DNA of 64,000 nucleotides from Erpobdella octoculata (GCA_963978895.1 OZ022244.1:21160717-21224716); one strand, 5' to 3'. Numbered from the stretch's first letter, positions 34,762 through 64,000 are shown. Numbers and translations: made by a program. Notes: generated by a model not told the origin, from the letters alone.

Positions 34762-36023
34762 TCAGTTGATTGGGTTTTGCACGACCATCAGAAGATATTC
34801 ACTATCTGTAAATATTACAAAACTGGTATATTACTTAGTAGAACTTTTTCAAATTGAACAACATGATTTCAGGTGATATTTTGATATTAAATAATTTTCT
34901 GAACTTTCACCTGGTGCAATCATGACCTCGTATTTCTTTGACCTCATGCGAAAAAATGTCAAAGTGTTCTGTGGATCGATATCTCTGATGCAGTGTTGTG
35001 CCTGAGCTGAAATACTACGAAGATGACTTGCGTATTGTACTGATGTTGAATTGTCCATTGTCGAACGAACTGGAACGCCTGCTCGATAAATCATTTTCAT
35101 AAAAATCTTCTTTGACCTGGACTGCTTAATTTGCACTTATGTTTTGATACGGCTCTGCATACTTGTAGTGTATGTCTTGGGATATGTTGCTGTAGAAAGG
35201 CATGTTGTTGTATACGTTGTAGGTACTACTTGTTGTAATATGTTTTTCTAATATATATTATAGCTTACGTTGTAAGCTATACATGTTGTAGTATTTTTTA
35301 AAAATGATATGGCAGAGAATGTAGTTGTAGAGATCTGTACGGACCGCACCTTCATTTTAGGGTTATCTAAACGGACCAAGCAACAATTTTACGGCTGTAA
35401 AAACAGGCCAGGCTGTATTCGGCAAGGAGCCGGGATTGGAATATTGTGTCCTATGAACAGGCCAAGTTGCTAATGGGCCGGACCGCAAAAAAATCGGCCC
35501 ATGCAGAAACATTATGCGTGGTAATACATGTTGTAGTACGCATTGTAGAGTCCTGATTTTAGATTGTTTCATTCGATCATGTTACTGATGAAACTCGATA
35601 AGAACAACAACCAATTATAAAACAGTGGTTTTCAGTTTTTATGATAAAAAACCCCGTTATCGTTTGCAGCAAAAAATTAAAAAATCGCGTACAAATAATT
35701 TAAGAATTTACGATAACATTTAAGTTTCTTGAGAGAAAAAATATTATTTGTTAAATTTTGTACAATTTAAAACATTTAATATTATTCTGACATTTTCAGA
35801 ATTATTTATCAACAAGATTTTTTAAGATCTAAGTTCCAGCAAATTTAATCATCTTAAAAAATGCACAAAAAACACCTTCTTTGTTGACTATTATCAGTCC
35901 AGTGACACCTTTGTAGTTCTGAATTCTCTTCAGTATTTCTTCTCCTTCAGAAGTCTACATGAATATTATATAATAGAGGCACGCGTGAGGAATAGAAGAA
36001 AAAAACATTATACAGCATACCAT
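34762..36023 (-). CDS. DYNLRB: Dynein light chain roadblock-type (DYNLRB), four coding exons
   Basis: This is a non-catalytic light chain of cytoplasmic and ciliary (IFT) dynein. It homodimerises and binds the dynein intermediate chain. Coding exons on the minus strand are 36023-36021 (ATG only), 35954-35876, 35078-34911 and 34805-34762. Donors are GTATGC, GTGTTT and GTGAAA, and all acceptors end in AG. Joined, they give 97 residues and a stop, against about 96 in animal DYNLRB. Landmarks are EEILKRIQNYKGV, GLIIVNKEGVPVRSTMDNS, RDIDPQNTLTF, RMRSKKYEVMIAP and EYLLMVVQNP. All are standard for the roadblock/LC7 fold. No frameshift or stop is present, so the gene looks functional. The one-codon first exon is inferred from ATG placed exactly at a donor. 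The rest is secure. Confidence 0.93.
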
Positions 36024-36075
36024 TGTGACTGTCGGCTTTCAAGTGGACAACTTTTAAACAACCTGCAAAAAAACA

Positions 36076-36260
36076 GTTTTAAAATTCAAATTTTTATTTG
36101 GAAAAACAGAAAACGCCGATAAGTAGAATTGTCTGTTTTCTTGCAAAATATTAAACAATTTGAACAGTTTTAATATTTAGATTTATATTCGGAAAAGCAG
36201 AAAACGCCGATAAGCAAGATTTTCTTTTTTCTTGCAGAATATTAAATAAAGAATTTGAAC
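36076..36260. repeat. Tandem duplication in the DYNLRB upstream region
   Basis: Two ~90-bp units share CAGAAAACGCCGATAAG, TTTCTTGCA(A/G)AATATTAAA and TTTGAAC. A shorter third match (GTGCCGATAGGCGGGAT) lies at about 36318. The units lie 55-240 bases upstream of the DYNLRB start codon. Confidence 0.85.
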
Positions 36261-36362
36261 ACGAAAACATTTCGTACGACGAAAAAAAAAACAAAAAACT
36301 AGAAACCCACGCACAAATGTGCCGATAGGCGGGATAAAACACAATTATAGATTCAAATTACG

Positions 36363-36376
36363 GTTGCTATAGAAAC
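36363..36376. promoter_or_regulatory. X-box-like motif (RFX type) upstream of DYNLRB
   Basis: GTTGCTATAGAAAC fits the imperfect palindrome bound by RFX factors (GTNRCC-like half, 2-base spacer, RGNAAC half). It lies about 340 bases upstream of the DYNLRB ATG. RFX sites of this kind mark ciliary genes in animals, which suits an IFT-dynein subunit. One motif match is weak evidence on its own. Confidence 0.4.
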
Positions 36377-36399
36377 CAGAAACATGAAAATTACACATT

Positions 36400-37430
36400 A
36401 CCAAAAACTCTATTAAAATATAAGTAAATATAATTTAACAAATAATTTTTATATATACCGCAAAATTTGAAGAAAAAAAACTGAAACAAAGTAGCCTAAA
36501 TGCTAGTCATTTTCACCGCATATTATGTACGCACCCGAAGCTGCTGAATAACAGCTACTTAATTTTTTAATTTTAAGTGCAGTGCCACACTATTCCAAAG
36601 CCAAACAATATTTTTTAATTCTGAATTTTTATTGTAGTTTAACTTTTAAAATTTGAATTCATTTTAGCTGTTAAAACTGTCTGAGATGTTCTACAAAATT
36701 CAAATAGGTTGCATAAACTTTTAACAAACCTTCAATACCTCCACCACTATTCCTCTTATATTGTTTCTAAAGTTTTAATTAAAATTTTTAAAAATATAAA
36801 TGAGATGGGCAAATTTAATTTTTTTTATAAACTTTTCTTCTCCACCTCCTTCTGCAGCTTCACCTCGTTTCGCAGGTACTCTTCCTTTCTGGGAGTGAAC
36901 CAACAAGTCGCATCTCCCTTCCATTTCCATTCAGCAAAGTTTGGTTCTTATAGGTTTTTCATTGAAACCAATTCTCTTCGGCAGTATTAAGTTAATCATA
37001 AAAGCAAAAGCTTCACAACTTAGGTTCTTATTCCATGAATTATTCAACACGCCTTCACACTCGGAACAACGAATGGGTACACAATCCTACTTCAAATAAG
37101 CTCGCACAGACACACACAGACACACACACACACACTCACACATGCACACATTCATATCTACAACCAATGCTAATGATAACTACTCGAAACTGCCTTTGTT
37201 CAATTTCATTTCTACCTCGGAGGCTCTCGTTTTCGCCTGTAGTGCTGCTTGGAAAAGATTTATTTCTAGGGGCGTACACTCTTGGGAATATGCACGTGCG
37301 TTAAAATGTTAAACATGCGTATTTTTTGAGCTGTTATAAGTTTCGAATCTTTTTTTCTAAGATTTTATTATAACAATTTTAGCTGCAACATCTACGATTG
37401 AAAAGAACTCAATTTAGGCTTCATCTTCAT
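36400..37430. other. Intergenic region between divergent genes
   Basis: Mostly AT-rich. A CA-rich tract lies at 37103-37145. A plausible 3' splice acceptor (CTTCAATTGGCTTCAG, ending 37449) lies just after it. A 5' untranslated exon of the plus-strand gene may lie in this stretch but cannot be placed. Confidence 0.4.
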
Positions 37431-37489
37431 TTCTTCAATTGGCTTCAGATTAAATTTAACATTTTCTGTCGTGATGATGAAAGAACACG

Positions 37490-38287
37490 ATGGGTAACGG
37501 AATTATCAGACCTCTGCAAACATTGGAAGATCAAGATCTTAAAATTCTAAAAGAAATCGATGAACCAACAATACAGCTTTATCGCATTTTCCAATCTAGG
37601 ACAAAAACGCTAAGCGAACTCGTGAAGGTATCTTCCCCGAAATACCTGACTTTCGGGCAAAACAATCAAACTGAAAATCGGACTTCAGAAAGTTCGAAAC
37701 AGTCAGACTCGTCTGCATTTTTCCCTGTAGAAAGCAACAGCAGTCTGAGATACAGAAGATGCCGACCTGAACATGGCAGAGGAAGGAATTACGATGTGGA
37801 TTATTTAAAACAAATAAGTGTTAGAGCGATGACCGAGACGCCAAATGGCGATAACAGCAATCCCACTGACGACAGAATTGAAGAAATATCGGAAAATAAC
37901 AATCATTTCACCACACTTTCCATTATTAAAATACTTGATGCGCCGTTAAAAAATAATTTAGCCAATTACCAAAAAGAAAACAGTAAAGGTCCGTCTGGTA
38001 GCTCAACGCACCAAATATCTTGTGTTCAAAGTTCACAGTTCCCCAGTCAAAGGGCAAAATCATTGACCGGAATCATTACGAAAAATAATTCCATCCATCG
38101 AAACTTCAGCCTCCCTAACCTCCACTCTCCTCTTTGCATGACTGGACAGCACGCAGCCCCAGTCATTCCTACGATCACTATTGAAGGAAAAGAAAACGAT
38201 GAAATACTTGTCGACGGTGAGATTAAAACGAAAAGTTTGTTTCGCTTGTATAGAAATTCGCCGTCATTAATCAGTGGTTCACCATAA
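37490..38287 (+). CDS. Orphan protein, 265 codons, unrecognised
   Basis: The start ATG is preceded in frame by three consecutive TGA codons (about 37472-37480), so it is the first usable Met of this exon. The frame runs uninterrupted to TAA at 38285-38287. Composition is even and not repeat-derived, unlike most frames here. The protein begins MGNGIIRPLQ, so Gly2 could be an N-myristoylation site. It is Ser/Asn/Thr-rich and probably largely disordered, with a basic patch (RYRRCRPEHGRGRN) at about residues 90-103 and SLPNLHSPL near residue 210. No transmembrane segment or known domain is visible. A possible acceptor ends at 37449 and AATAAA lies at 38504. It is transcribed divergently from DYNLRB. 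Confidence 0.62.
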   Translation: MGNGIIRPLQTLEDQDLKILKEIDEPTIQLYRIFQSRTKTLSELVKVSSPKYLTFGQNNQTENRTSESSKQSDSSAFFPVESNSSLRYRRCRPEHGRGRNYDVDYLKQISVRAMTETPNGDNSNPTDDRIEEISENNNHFTTLSIIKILDAPLKNNLANYQKENSKGPSGSSTHQISCVQSSQFPSQRAKSLTGIITKNNSIHRNFSLPNLHSPLCMTGQHAAPVIPTITIEGKENDEILVDGEIKTKSLFRLYRNSPSLISGSP

Positions 38288-38436
38288 AATGTTATTAACA
38301 ATATTATTGTTTGTCAGTGAGATCTGAAAACAATTGTTAAGCTAACAATTTGTATATAGATGCGCTAATGTGGGCTAAGAACGAGAGAAACTCGCAAACA
38401 AGAAAATATAAAAAATATTGTAAGTATGATTTTTCC

Positions 38437-38491
38437 ACACACACACACACACACGCACACGCACACACACACACATACACACACACGCACA
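38437..38491. repeat. (CA)n microsatellite in the probable 3' UTR
   Basis: Imperfect CA/CG-CA units between the orphan stop codon and AATAAA at 38504-38509. Confidence 0.9.
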
Positions 38492-38519
38492 CATCTTTCA
38501 ATCAATAAATAATGTACTG

Positions 38520-39405
38520 TCAACTATTTTAAGTTTATGTTTAAATATTCAAATATCTTTACTTATTCGGGAAGTTTGGTGAATATAAAATTACAAGATA
38601 TTGCCGACAGAAACGCCAGACAAGTGAAGCTAATTAAAAACCTGTAAAATATTTGGCGGATCGTGTTTGGCACATCTGATTAAGTTATTATCAAGATCCT
38701 TCGGAGTAACTTTTCTGATCGAAACCGGAAACGGTTTTTGGAATTTATAATCCAATTAAAATTTATGTAAACAATTTAAAAACCACGTTTATATTACTAA
38801 GTATTAATAATTTTAACTATAAACAGCAGGAAGCGTGATTTGTAGTAAGCATATGTTTAAAACATAAGAAGAACGTTAACAAATAATTATTTTTATTTCA
38901 AATTATTTCCTTCTTTTCACTTAATTTTTATTATATACCTATAGACCTAGTTCTTAAAAGTTTTGTTTTTTGTTTCTTATTTTAAGCTTATATTAAAAAA
39001 TTGAAATAAAAAAAAATACTTAGTTATTAGGTACAAGAAATACCCCGTCAACAAAATTATGGGGTTTTTAATAAATAATTAAAAGATGTAATAAGAAAAT
39101 TGTGTTACTCTACCTGATCAGCAATATAAAAAAAGTGCAATGCTTTGGATCGAACCTGGTTCAAGCAAATTAAAATCACTACATTTCAAGCCATGTTTTT
39201 GTAAAAGAACTTCAATATCTTGCGATGTTTTCTTTTGAACAATAAATCAAGCAAAATGGTTAATGTAATCGGATAACTTCTCACAATTAATAGTTTAGGC
39301 CAAACGTTTTGGATCTATAGGACTGACAGCGTACAATTCCGTAATAATTACACACCTGTAATGACCCATTTTATCGACTGCTGACCATTGCGTTATACGA
39401 AATTG
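38520..39405. other. No recognisable feature
   Basis: AT-rich DNA. GGATCGAACCTGGTTCAAG (39149) is weakly tRNA-like but too incomplete to call. Confidence 0.4.
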
Positions 39406-39410
39406 GTAAC

Positions 39411-39671
39411 ATACATACATACATAAATGCATACATACATACATACATACATACATACATACATGCATGCATGCATACATACATACATACATACATACAT
39501 ACATACATACATACATACATACATACATACATACATACATACATACATACATACATACATACATACATACATACATACATACATACATACATACATACAT
39601 ACATACATACATACATACATACATACATACATACATACATACATACATACATACATACATACATACATACA

Positions 39672-39700
<29 letters not shown>
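39411..39700. repeat. (ATAC)n microsatellite, left of the LINE
   Basis: About 70 ATAC units with a few CATG variants. Open frames here (MYVC, IHTY) are repeat translations. Confidence 0.97.
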
Positions 39701-39702
<2 letters not shown>

Positions 39703-40440
39703 TATTATTATTATTTATTTATTTAACGTGCTCTCTAAAAAGAAAAATTTCTCAGAGCACGAGGCGGCAGTGCCAAAATAAACGAACGAACAGAATCACA
39801 CATCAGAAACAAAAAGGGTCAATATCCGTTCGTCATACGAAGAAAAAAATGAGTTTTAAGTCGTTTCCTAAAAACATAAACGCTATCGACACACGCCGGA
39901 TCGGTAAGTTCAATCGGTAGATTGTTCCAGGTAGTTGGACAAGAAACTGCAAAAGCCCTCGGTCCAAACATCCTGGTTCCGCAGGAAGGAACAAGAAGCT
40001 GACCGGAAGAAGCCGAGCGAAGGTGAGATCGGCCAGGAAACTGAGTCACCGGAATGCACAGACCGGAGAGGTATGACGGCGCAGAACCATGGAGGCATCG
40101 GTACGCAGTGAGAGATAGCTTGAAGTCGATACGCGCCTGCATGTTCAGCCAGTGTAGTCGGTCGTGAATCGCTTTAGTGACATGACCGTATCGAGGCAAT
40201 CGGAGAATCAGCCTAGCCGTGGCACGCATGACACCATCAAGCCGCCTCATTAACAGATCCGGTATTCCACTGAGTAGACAATTACAATAATCAAGTCTAG
40301 ACAAGATCAAAGCGCGGGCAAGTGCATGCGAAGAATCGACCGTGAGGGATTTGCGAACTGACCTCATCTGTCGTAGATGGTAGTAACTGGTGTTGACCAA
40401 TTTTGCAACGTGTTCGCTGAAAGTCAGTTGACTTTCGTAC
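39701..40440 (-). mobile_element. L2-type LINE 3' fragment, open frame, inside a tetranucleotide array
   Basis: An uninterrupted minus frame of about 205 codons ends ORF2: LTFSEHVAKLVNTSYYHLRQ, LILSRLDYCNCLLSG, RLHWLNMQARIDFKLSLTAY, HLRSASSGQLLVPS, CPTTWNNLPIEL, VFRKRLKTHFF. The 3' tail has a hairpin (CGTGCTCT with AGAGCACG) and then an ATTATT-type tail. ATAC/GTAC microsatellite abuts both ends. The intact frame suggests a recent insertion. It is 5'-truncated and lacks the catalytic domain. Confidence 0.9.
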
Positions 40441-40830
40441 ATGCGTACATGCGTACATGCGTACATGCGTACATGCGTACATGCGTACATACGTACATAC
40501 GTACATGCGTACATGCGTACACGCGTACATGCGTACACGCTTACATACGTACACGCGTACAAGCGTACACGCATACATACGTACACTCATACATACGTAC
40601 GTACATACATACGTACGTACGTACATACATACGTACGTACATACATACGTACATACATACATACGTACATACATACATACATACATACATACATACATAC
40701 ATACATACATACATACATACATACAAACATACATACATACATACATACATACATACATACATACATACATACATACATACATACATACATAAATACATAC
40801 ATACATACATACATACATACATACATACAT
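40436..40830. repeat. (GTACATGC)n to (ATAC)n microsatellite, right of the LINE
   Basis: Octamer-like GTACATGC units next to the LINE decay into pure ATAC units away from it. Confidence 0.97.
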
Positions 40831-40849
40831 AGGAAATTATGATTTGTTT

Positions 40850-41640
40850 AGTTCTTCCTGTTTTTATCTTCAAAAGAATTTTCCTGAATGTGTTCTTGCT
40901 GAATTTATAGAAAGCTGTTTGTTGTTCTAAAGACATTATCACAAAATAAATCATATCATATAACGAATATAATTAAATAATTTATCGAATATATCCTATC
41001 AAATTCCCATGCACTCAAGATTGACCTATGAGACTTAGATGGAAAATGCAGCATTCTCGCATACCTAAGCAACTACATCAATCTAAAGAAGGGTTATATA
41101 ATCTTATATACTCTTTCTTCTTCATTCACTCCTTTGTTCTTGACTTAAAGTTTTGCTTCAGTCATTATTTAATGATCTACTTATATTTTTATTTATTAAA
41201 ATTTCAAGTCACTTTCTTAGAATTTTCTTTTGCAAGTCTCTCAGCAGACTGATTAACAGGAAACAGAAAACCCAATTACCGAGGCACGTTAGAAATGCAT
41301 TTTATTCTTAACTGCTTGAAACACGCCACAGTGACCGGCCTTGCACTCAGCAGAAATAACTCGTTTGTACAAAAAAGAAATTACTTATCTGTTTATTATT
41401 AGACTTTACCTGTAAATTTTGAAGATGAAGCCGTGTAAGAAGGACGCATCGTTGAGTGATTTGATTAACGGGTTTGTTTCATCGTGATACGATTAACGTT
41501 TAACTTTTATAAAAGTGCGATAAAAGAGTAGTTATTGTAGAAATAACTGAATTGAGTGATTATATGCTCACTGCAGGAAATGGTTCAACAGAAATAGCTA
41601 AAATAGATTTTGATTTATTATTGCTATAAAATTCATGTAC
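40850..41640. other. No recognisable feature
   Basis: AT-rich spacer. Confidence 0.4.
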
Positions 41641-41649
41641 TGGAGATGA

Positions 41650-41820
41650 ATGGAGATTGAATTACAAACGCAAATAAGCCAGCGGCGATTCCGCCGGATT
41701 ATTCCAAGTGATTTACAAGGTGATGACGATTATATGTTGCGTGCAGGCATCAGTAATGATGGAAATGCTGAGTTTAAACCACGGGGTAAACGTTATATCA
41801 GACCGCACACCACCTCTTGA
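41650..41820 (+). CDS. Hypothetical small ORF, 56 codons
   Basis: The frame from ATG 41650 to TGA 41818-41820 encodes a charged peptide with QRRFRRIIPSDLQGDDDYML and FKPRGKRYIRP. Codon composition is more mixed than in the surrounding AT-rich DNA. No family or splice partner is recognised. It may be an exon or chance. Confidence 0.2.
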   Translation: MEIELQTQISQRRFRRIIPSDLQGDDDYMLRAGISNDGNAEFKPRGKRYIRPHTTS

Positions 41821-41857
41821 TCATCTTAAGTTACAAATATTTCAATAAATAAAATAA

Positions 41858-42047
<190 letters not shown>

Positions 42048-42239
42048 GCAGTTATATGTAAAATAATATATTATTTGTTTGTGATTTTAGTTATAAATCA
42101 ATATCAAAATTGCTATTTGTAGAACTTCTGTGATGGTTAGCCGTTCAAGAAAGTTTAGTGTTTACATCATGTTATCATTCTATGTGATAACAAATTAAAC
42201 TTCAAGTTTAACTATATTTTGTAATTTCTTAAACACTTT

Positions 42240-42379
42240 TGACGGCTGATATTAAGATATGGCTTAGAATGGTTGTTTTTTGGTAAAAAAAACCACTGAA
42301 AAACCATAAAAATCATTAGAAACCCACTGAAAACCATAAAAACAAAAAAATTTTAAATTGCTGGTTTCTGCCAACCCTG
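42240..42379 (-). mobile_element. hAT-type terminal remnant
   Basis: The end GGTTTCTGCCAACCCTG (minus: CAGGGTTGGCAGAAACC) is a common hAT terminal sequence. AAACCACTGAAAAACC words repeat just inside it. The other end is missing. Confidence 0.5.
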
Positions 42380-42703
42380 ACAATATTGCAAGTTTTTAAT
42401 CCATTAGAACAACAGCAACATAGAACAAGTGAAATTTAACTAAGCAATGCAAATGATGTTGTGTATGGTCTGGAACAAGGTTGTAAAAAAATGCGTAAGA
42501 AGTTTGCTCATGAAAGTGTTGCGAGTTTAGAAGTCAGATTAATCGAGGGTAGGAATGATTTGCTGTATAGTTGCAATCAGAGGGAATGAACACCACAGTT
42601 TAGCTACCGTTCGGTGCCTATTAGCGCAGCTTATTTTAAATCAGCGATACCGAACTTTTTTAAAAGGTGCCGTATAAATATTCGCATAAACTAGTAAAGG
42701 ATA

Positions 42704-43319
42704 TCTATATATATAAAAATGAATGTTTGTATATATGTATTTATGTATGTTAATGTCCTTTATGCATTGCTACACCATTCATCCGATCGTAATGAAATTT
42801 TCACACAACCTTGAGAGTCAATGAAAATCAAAAAGAAAAAAAAATTTTTGAAATCCGTCACAAAATGAGCGGAGCGGAGCGGGTGAGCGAGCGGGAACTA
42901 TATATATATGTATGTGCGTATGTATGTGTGTATGTATGTATGTGTATGTGCATGTATGTGTGTCTGTGTGTGTGTTTATGTATGTACTAGCGGAGATACC
43001 CGGCGTTGCCCAGGTTTTTTGAGGTTTTTCTAATGTTTGTCTCTTTCTCTCCCGTTTCCTTTCCCACCTGCTTTCCCACTCCTGTTAGCTTTTCCGTTTT
43101 CGGTCGTTTTCCCACTGCCGGTCGCTTTCCCGCTCCCGGTCGCTTTCCCGCTCCCGGTCGCTTTCCCGCTCCCGGTCGTTTTCCCGTCCCGGTCGCTGCC
43201 CCGTTCCCGCTCACGTTTGCTCTCCCATTCCCGCTCACGCTTGCTTTTCTGTTCCCGCTCGCTGTCCGTTCCGGGTGCTTTCCCGTTTCTATAATAGACA
43301 AACTAACCCACAAACATTC
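42704..43319. mobile_element. Head-on Helitron pair, tandem block 1
   Basis: Bases 42704-42900 are a plus-oriented Helitron head: TCTATATATATAAAAATG, then CATTGCTACACCATTCATCC and GAGCGGAGCGGGTGAGCGAG. After a TATG-rich spacer, a minus-oriented Helitron begins at CTAG (42987-42990). It has the GC hairpin ATACCCGGCGTTGCCCAGG and about four units of the 18-bp minisatellite, and runs to its own ACAAACATTCA head at 43319. This whole block is repeated at 43320-44037. Confidence 0.85.
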
Positions 43320-44037
43320 ATCTATATATATAAAAATGAATGTTTGTATATATGTATATATGTATGTTAATGTCCTTTATGCATTGCTACACCATTCATC
43401 CGATCGTAATGAAATTTTCACACAACCTTGAGAGTCAATGGAAATCAAAAATAAAAATTTTTTTTTTGAAATCCGTCACAAAATGAGCGGAGCGGAGCGG
43501 GTGAGCGAGCGGGAACTATATATATATGTATGTGCGTATGTATGTGTGAATGTATGTATGTGTATGTGTGTCTGTGTGTGTGTTTATGTATGTACTAGCG
43601 GAGATACCCGGCGTTGCCCAGGTTTTTTGAGGTTTTACTAATGTTTGTCTCTTTCTCTCCCGTTTCCTTTCCCACCTGCTTTCCCACTCCTGTTAGCTTT
43701 CCCGTTTTCGGTCGTTTTCCCACTGCCGGTCGCTTTCCCGCTCCCGGTCGCTTTCCCGCTCCCGGTCGCTTTCCCGCTCCCGGTCGCTTTCCCGCTCCCG
43801 GTCGCTTTCCCGTTCCCGGTCGCTTTCCCGCTCCCGGTCGCTTTCCCGCTCCCGGTCGCTTTCCCGCTCCCGGTCGCTTTCCCGCTCCCGGTCGTTTTCC
43901 CGTCCCGGTCGCTGCCCCGTTCCCGCTCACGTTTGCTCTCCCATTCCCGCTCACGCTTGCTTTTCTGTTCCCGCTCGCTGTCCGTTCCGGATCGCTTTCC
44001 CGTTTCTATAATAGACAAACTAACCCACAAACATTCA
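43320..44037. mobile_element. Head-on Helitron pair, tandem block 2
   Basis: A near-identical copy of the preceding block (plus head at 43320, CTAG at 43595-43598, minus element to 44037). The internal minisatellite CGCTTTCCCGCTCCCGGT has about ten units here instead of about four, which accounts for most of the length difference. Four-frame open reading here is repeat translation. Confidence 0.88.
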
Positions 44038-44049
44038 TATATATATATA

Positions 44050-44730
<681 letters not shown>

Positions 44731-44795
44731 TGCAAGATTTACGTACAGAGAAAGCCACAGAGATTGTAACTTAAATAAAAGTTTGTAAAAACCTT
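44731..44795 (-). repeat. Family Y head fragment
   Basis: The reverse complement reads TTTTTACAAACTTTTATTTA, AGTTACAATCTCTG, CTCTGTACGTAAATCTTGCA. The (GT)n of the neighbouring microsatellite is the (GT)n normally inside family Y. Confidence 0.65.
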
Positions 44796-44899
44796 CTAAA
44801 GAAATCTCTGGCTACATTGTTCGAGCCTTTTTCGGTGCTACAAGTACGATTAATGCTGAAAATTAATTTAAACGTTAGGCATATATACATCTTTGAATA

Positions 44900-45062
44900 G
44901 AATATTTTTTTTAAAGTTGAGATGACAAGATCCTAAAAATTAAACTTATTTCTCAAGAGATTGGCACGATGTGAGATTTTCCTGTCACTGAATTGATCCC
45001 CGTAGCCAGTGAGTGAAAGCCGATAATTCTACCGCTATACCACCGCGCTTCGTGATCCTATT
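44900..45062 (-). mobile_element. tRNA-derived SINE, second family
   Basis: The minus strand from 45062 reads GCGCGGTGGTATAGCGGTAG (box A) and CGGCTTTCACTCACTGG (TTC in the anticodon position, glutamate-like). It then reads CTACGGGGATCAATTC (degraded box B) and an unrelated tail. Folding is too damaged for a working tRNA. Confidence 0.6.
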
Positions 45063-45271
45063 TTTCCCTCCCTTCCAAGTCTTCAGATTTATCAGTTTTA
45101 TGAGTGAGATCATTTATAAAAACAGCTTCTCACTCTATAATGTATAAAAAAAATTTTTTATCTAAGCTGAAGCTTATCGATGAAATACATCGATTTATTT
45201 TTTTTATGAATTCTTGAAAAGTAAAGAGCGTTAAATGAGTTTTCTTTAGTTTTAATAAAACTTCTTTTCAG

Positions 45272-45292
45272 CAGCCGGCAATCACGTCGAGC
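45272..45292 (+). CDS. Possible 21-nt micro-exon of the AOS-LOX gene
   Basis: CAGCCGGCAATCACGTCGAGC lies between a good acceptor (ACTTCTTTTCAG) and a good donor (GTGAGA). Its 3' phase (one leftover base, C) fits the exon at 45554, which needs one upstream base, giving Gln. The coding would be AGNHVEQ followed by GKASEKEW. No upstream exon or start codon is identified, so this is only an inference. Confidence 0.25.
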
Positions 45293-45553
45293 GTGAGAAG
45301 ACAAAACAGCCTTTTTTACTTTTTACATCAACTCCGAACTACAAAACAAACATGTTTTATGGCCATCGGTTGACAAACTGCAAATTGTTATGACTGATCC
45401 CTCCCGCCCTCTTCCCCTTTCTCCCGCTCTCTCGCCCTCTCATTTTCTTCTATATCATATTTTCTTTTTTCTTCCTCTCCATAAACAGACCTGCGCATGA
45501 TCACCTTCAAAATATACACCCATTAAATCCTCTCTAATAATGCAATTTTTCAG

Positions 45554-64000
<18,447 letters not shown>

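Noticed and set aside
34849..35136. Single-exon truncated DYNLRB pseudogene
   Set aside because: The odd ends are intron read-through; correct exons upstream and downstream restore a complete protein.
39295..40954. MYVC and IHTY frames
   Set aside because: (ATAC)n translation; only the LINE part at 39701-40440 has real protein similarity.
44990..45060. Functional tRNA-Glu gene
   Set aside because: Box B and acceptor stem are damaged and an unrelated tail follows, so SINE head is the better call.

Overview
This is AT-rich animal (metazoan) nuclear DNA. The evidence is spliced genes with GT/AG introns, tRNA- and 5S-derived SINEs, Helitrons, hAT transposons, CR1/L2-type LINEs and very dense microsatellites. 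No bacterial operon, CRISPR array or viral genome is visible. The lineage cannot be fixed from the sequence. A catalase-related allene oxide synthase fused to lipoxygenase (AOS-LOX) is best known from corals, which favours a cnidarian or another marine invertebrate. The microsatellite and SINE load would also suit a mollusc.

Three genes are supported. (1) DYNLRB, dynein light chain roadblock, lies on the minus strand at 34762-36023. Four exons join in phase to an intact 97-residue protein, and an X-box-like motif lies upstream at 36363. (2) An orphan 265-codon reading frame (37490-38287, +) runs divergently from DYNLRB and has no family I recognise. (3) A large AOS-LOX-type gene on the plus strand has exons at 45554-45657, 49010-49215, 55988-56197, 62482-62679, 62974-63118, 63470-63818 and 63907 onward, running off the window end. 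Every junction is in phase. The catalase-like fold is recognisable and continues into a PLAT domain. The heme proximal Tyr appears kept, but the distal His and Asn and the proximal Arg expected from coral AOS appear replaced.

Layout. 1-2.4 kb: decayed LINE pieces. 2.4-9.8 kb: palindrome, Helitron pieces, a 5S-derived SINE and a broken Helitron helicase. 10-26 kb: dispersed ~270-320 bp repeats (called X, Y and Z here), a hairpin element and a GC-rich hAT. 26-34 kb: hAT elements, two with clean 8-bp target duplications, and an E-box-bearing 20-bp minisatellite. 34-38.5 kb: the DYNLRB/orphan gene pair. 39-45 kb: a LINE inside a tetranucleotide array, then duplicated Helitrons. 45-64 kb: the AOS-LOX-type gene, whose introns hold nested hAT, LINE, SINE, Helitron, pogo-like and LTR elements, long microsatellites and a 200-base assembly gap.

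Most long open frames in this DNA are microsatellite or minisatellite translations rather than genes. Protein-family calls come from motif recognition and remembered family sequences, not from searches.
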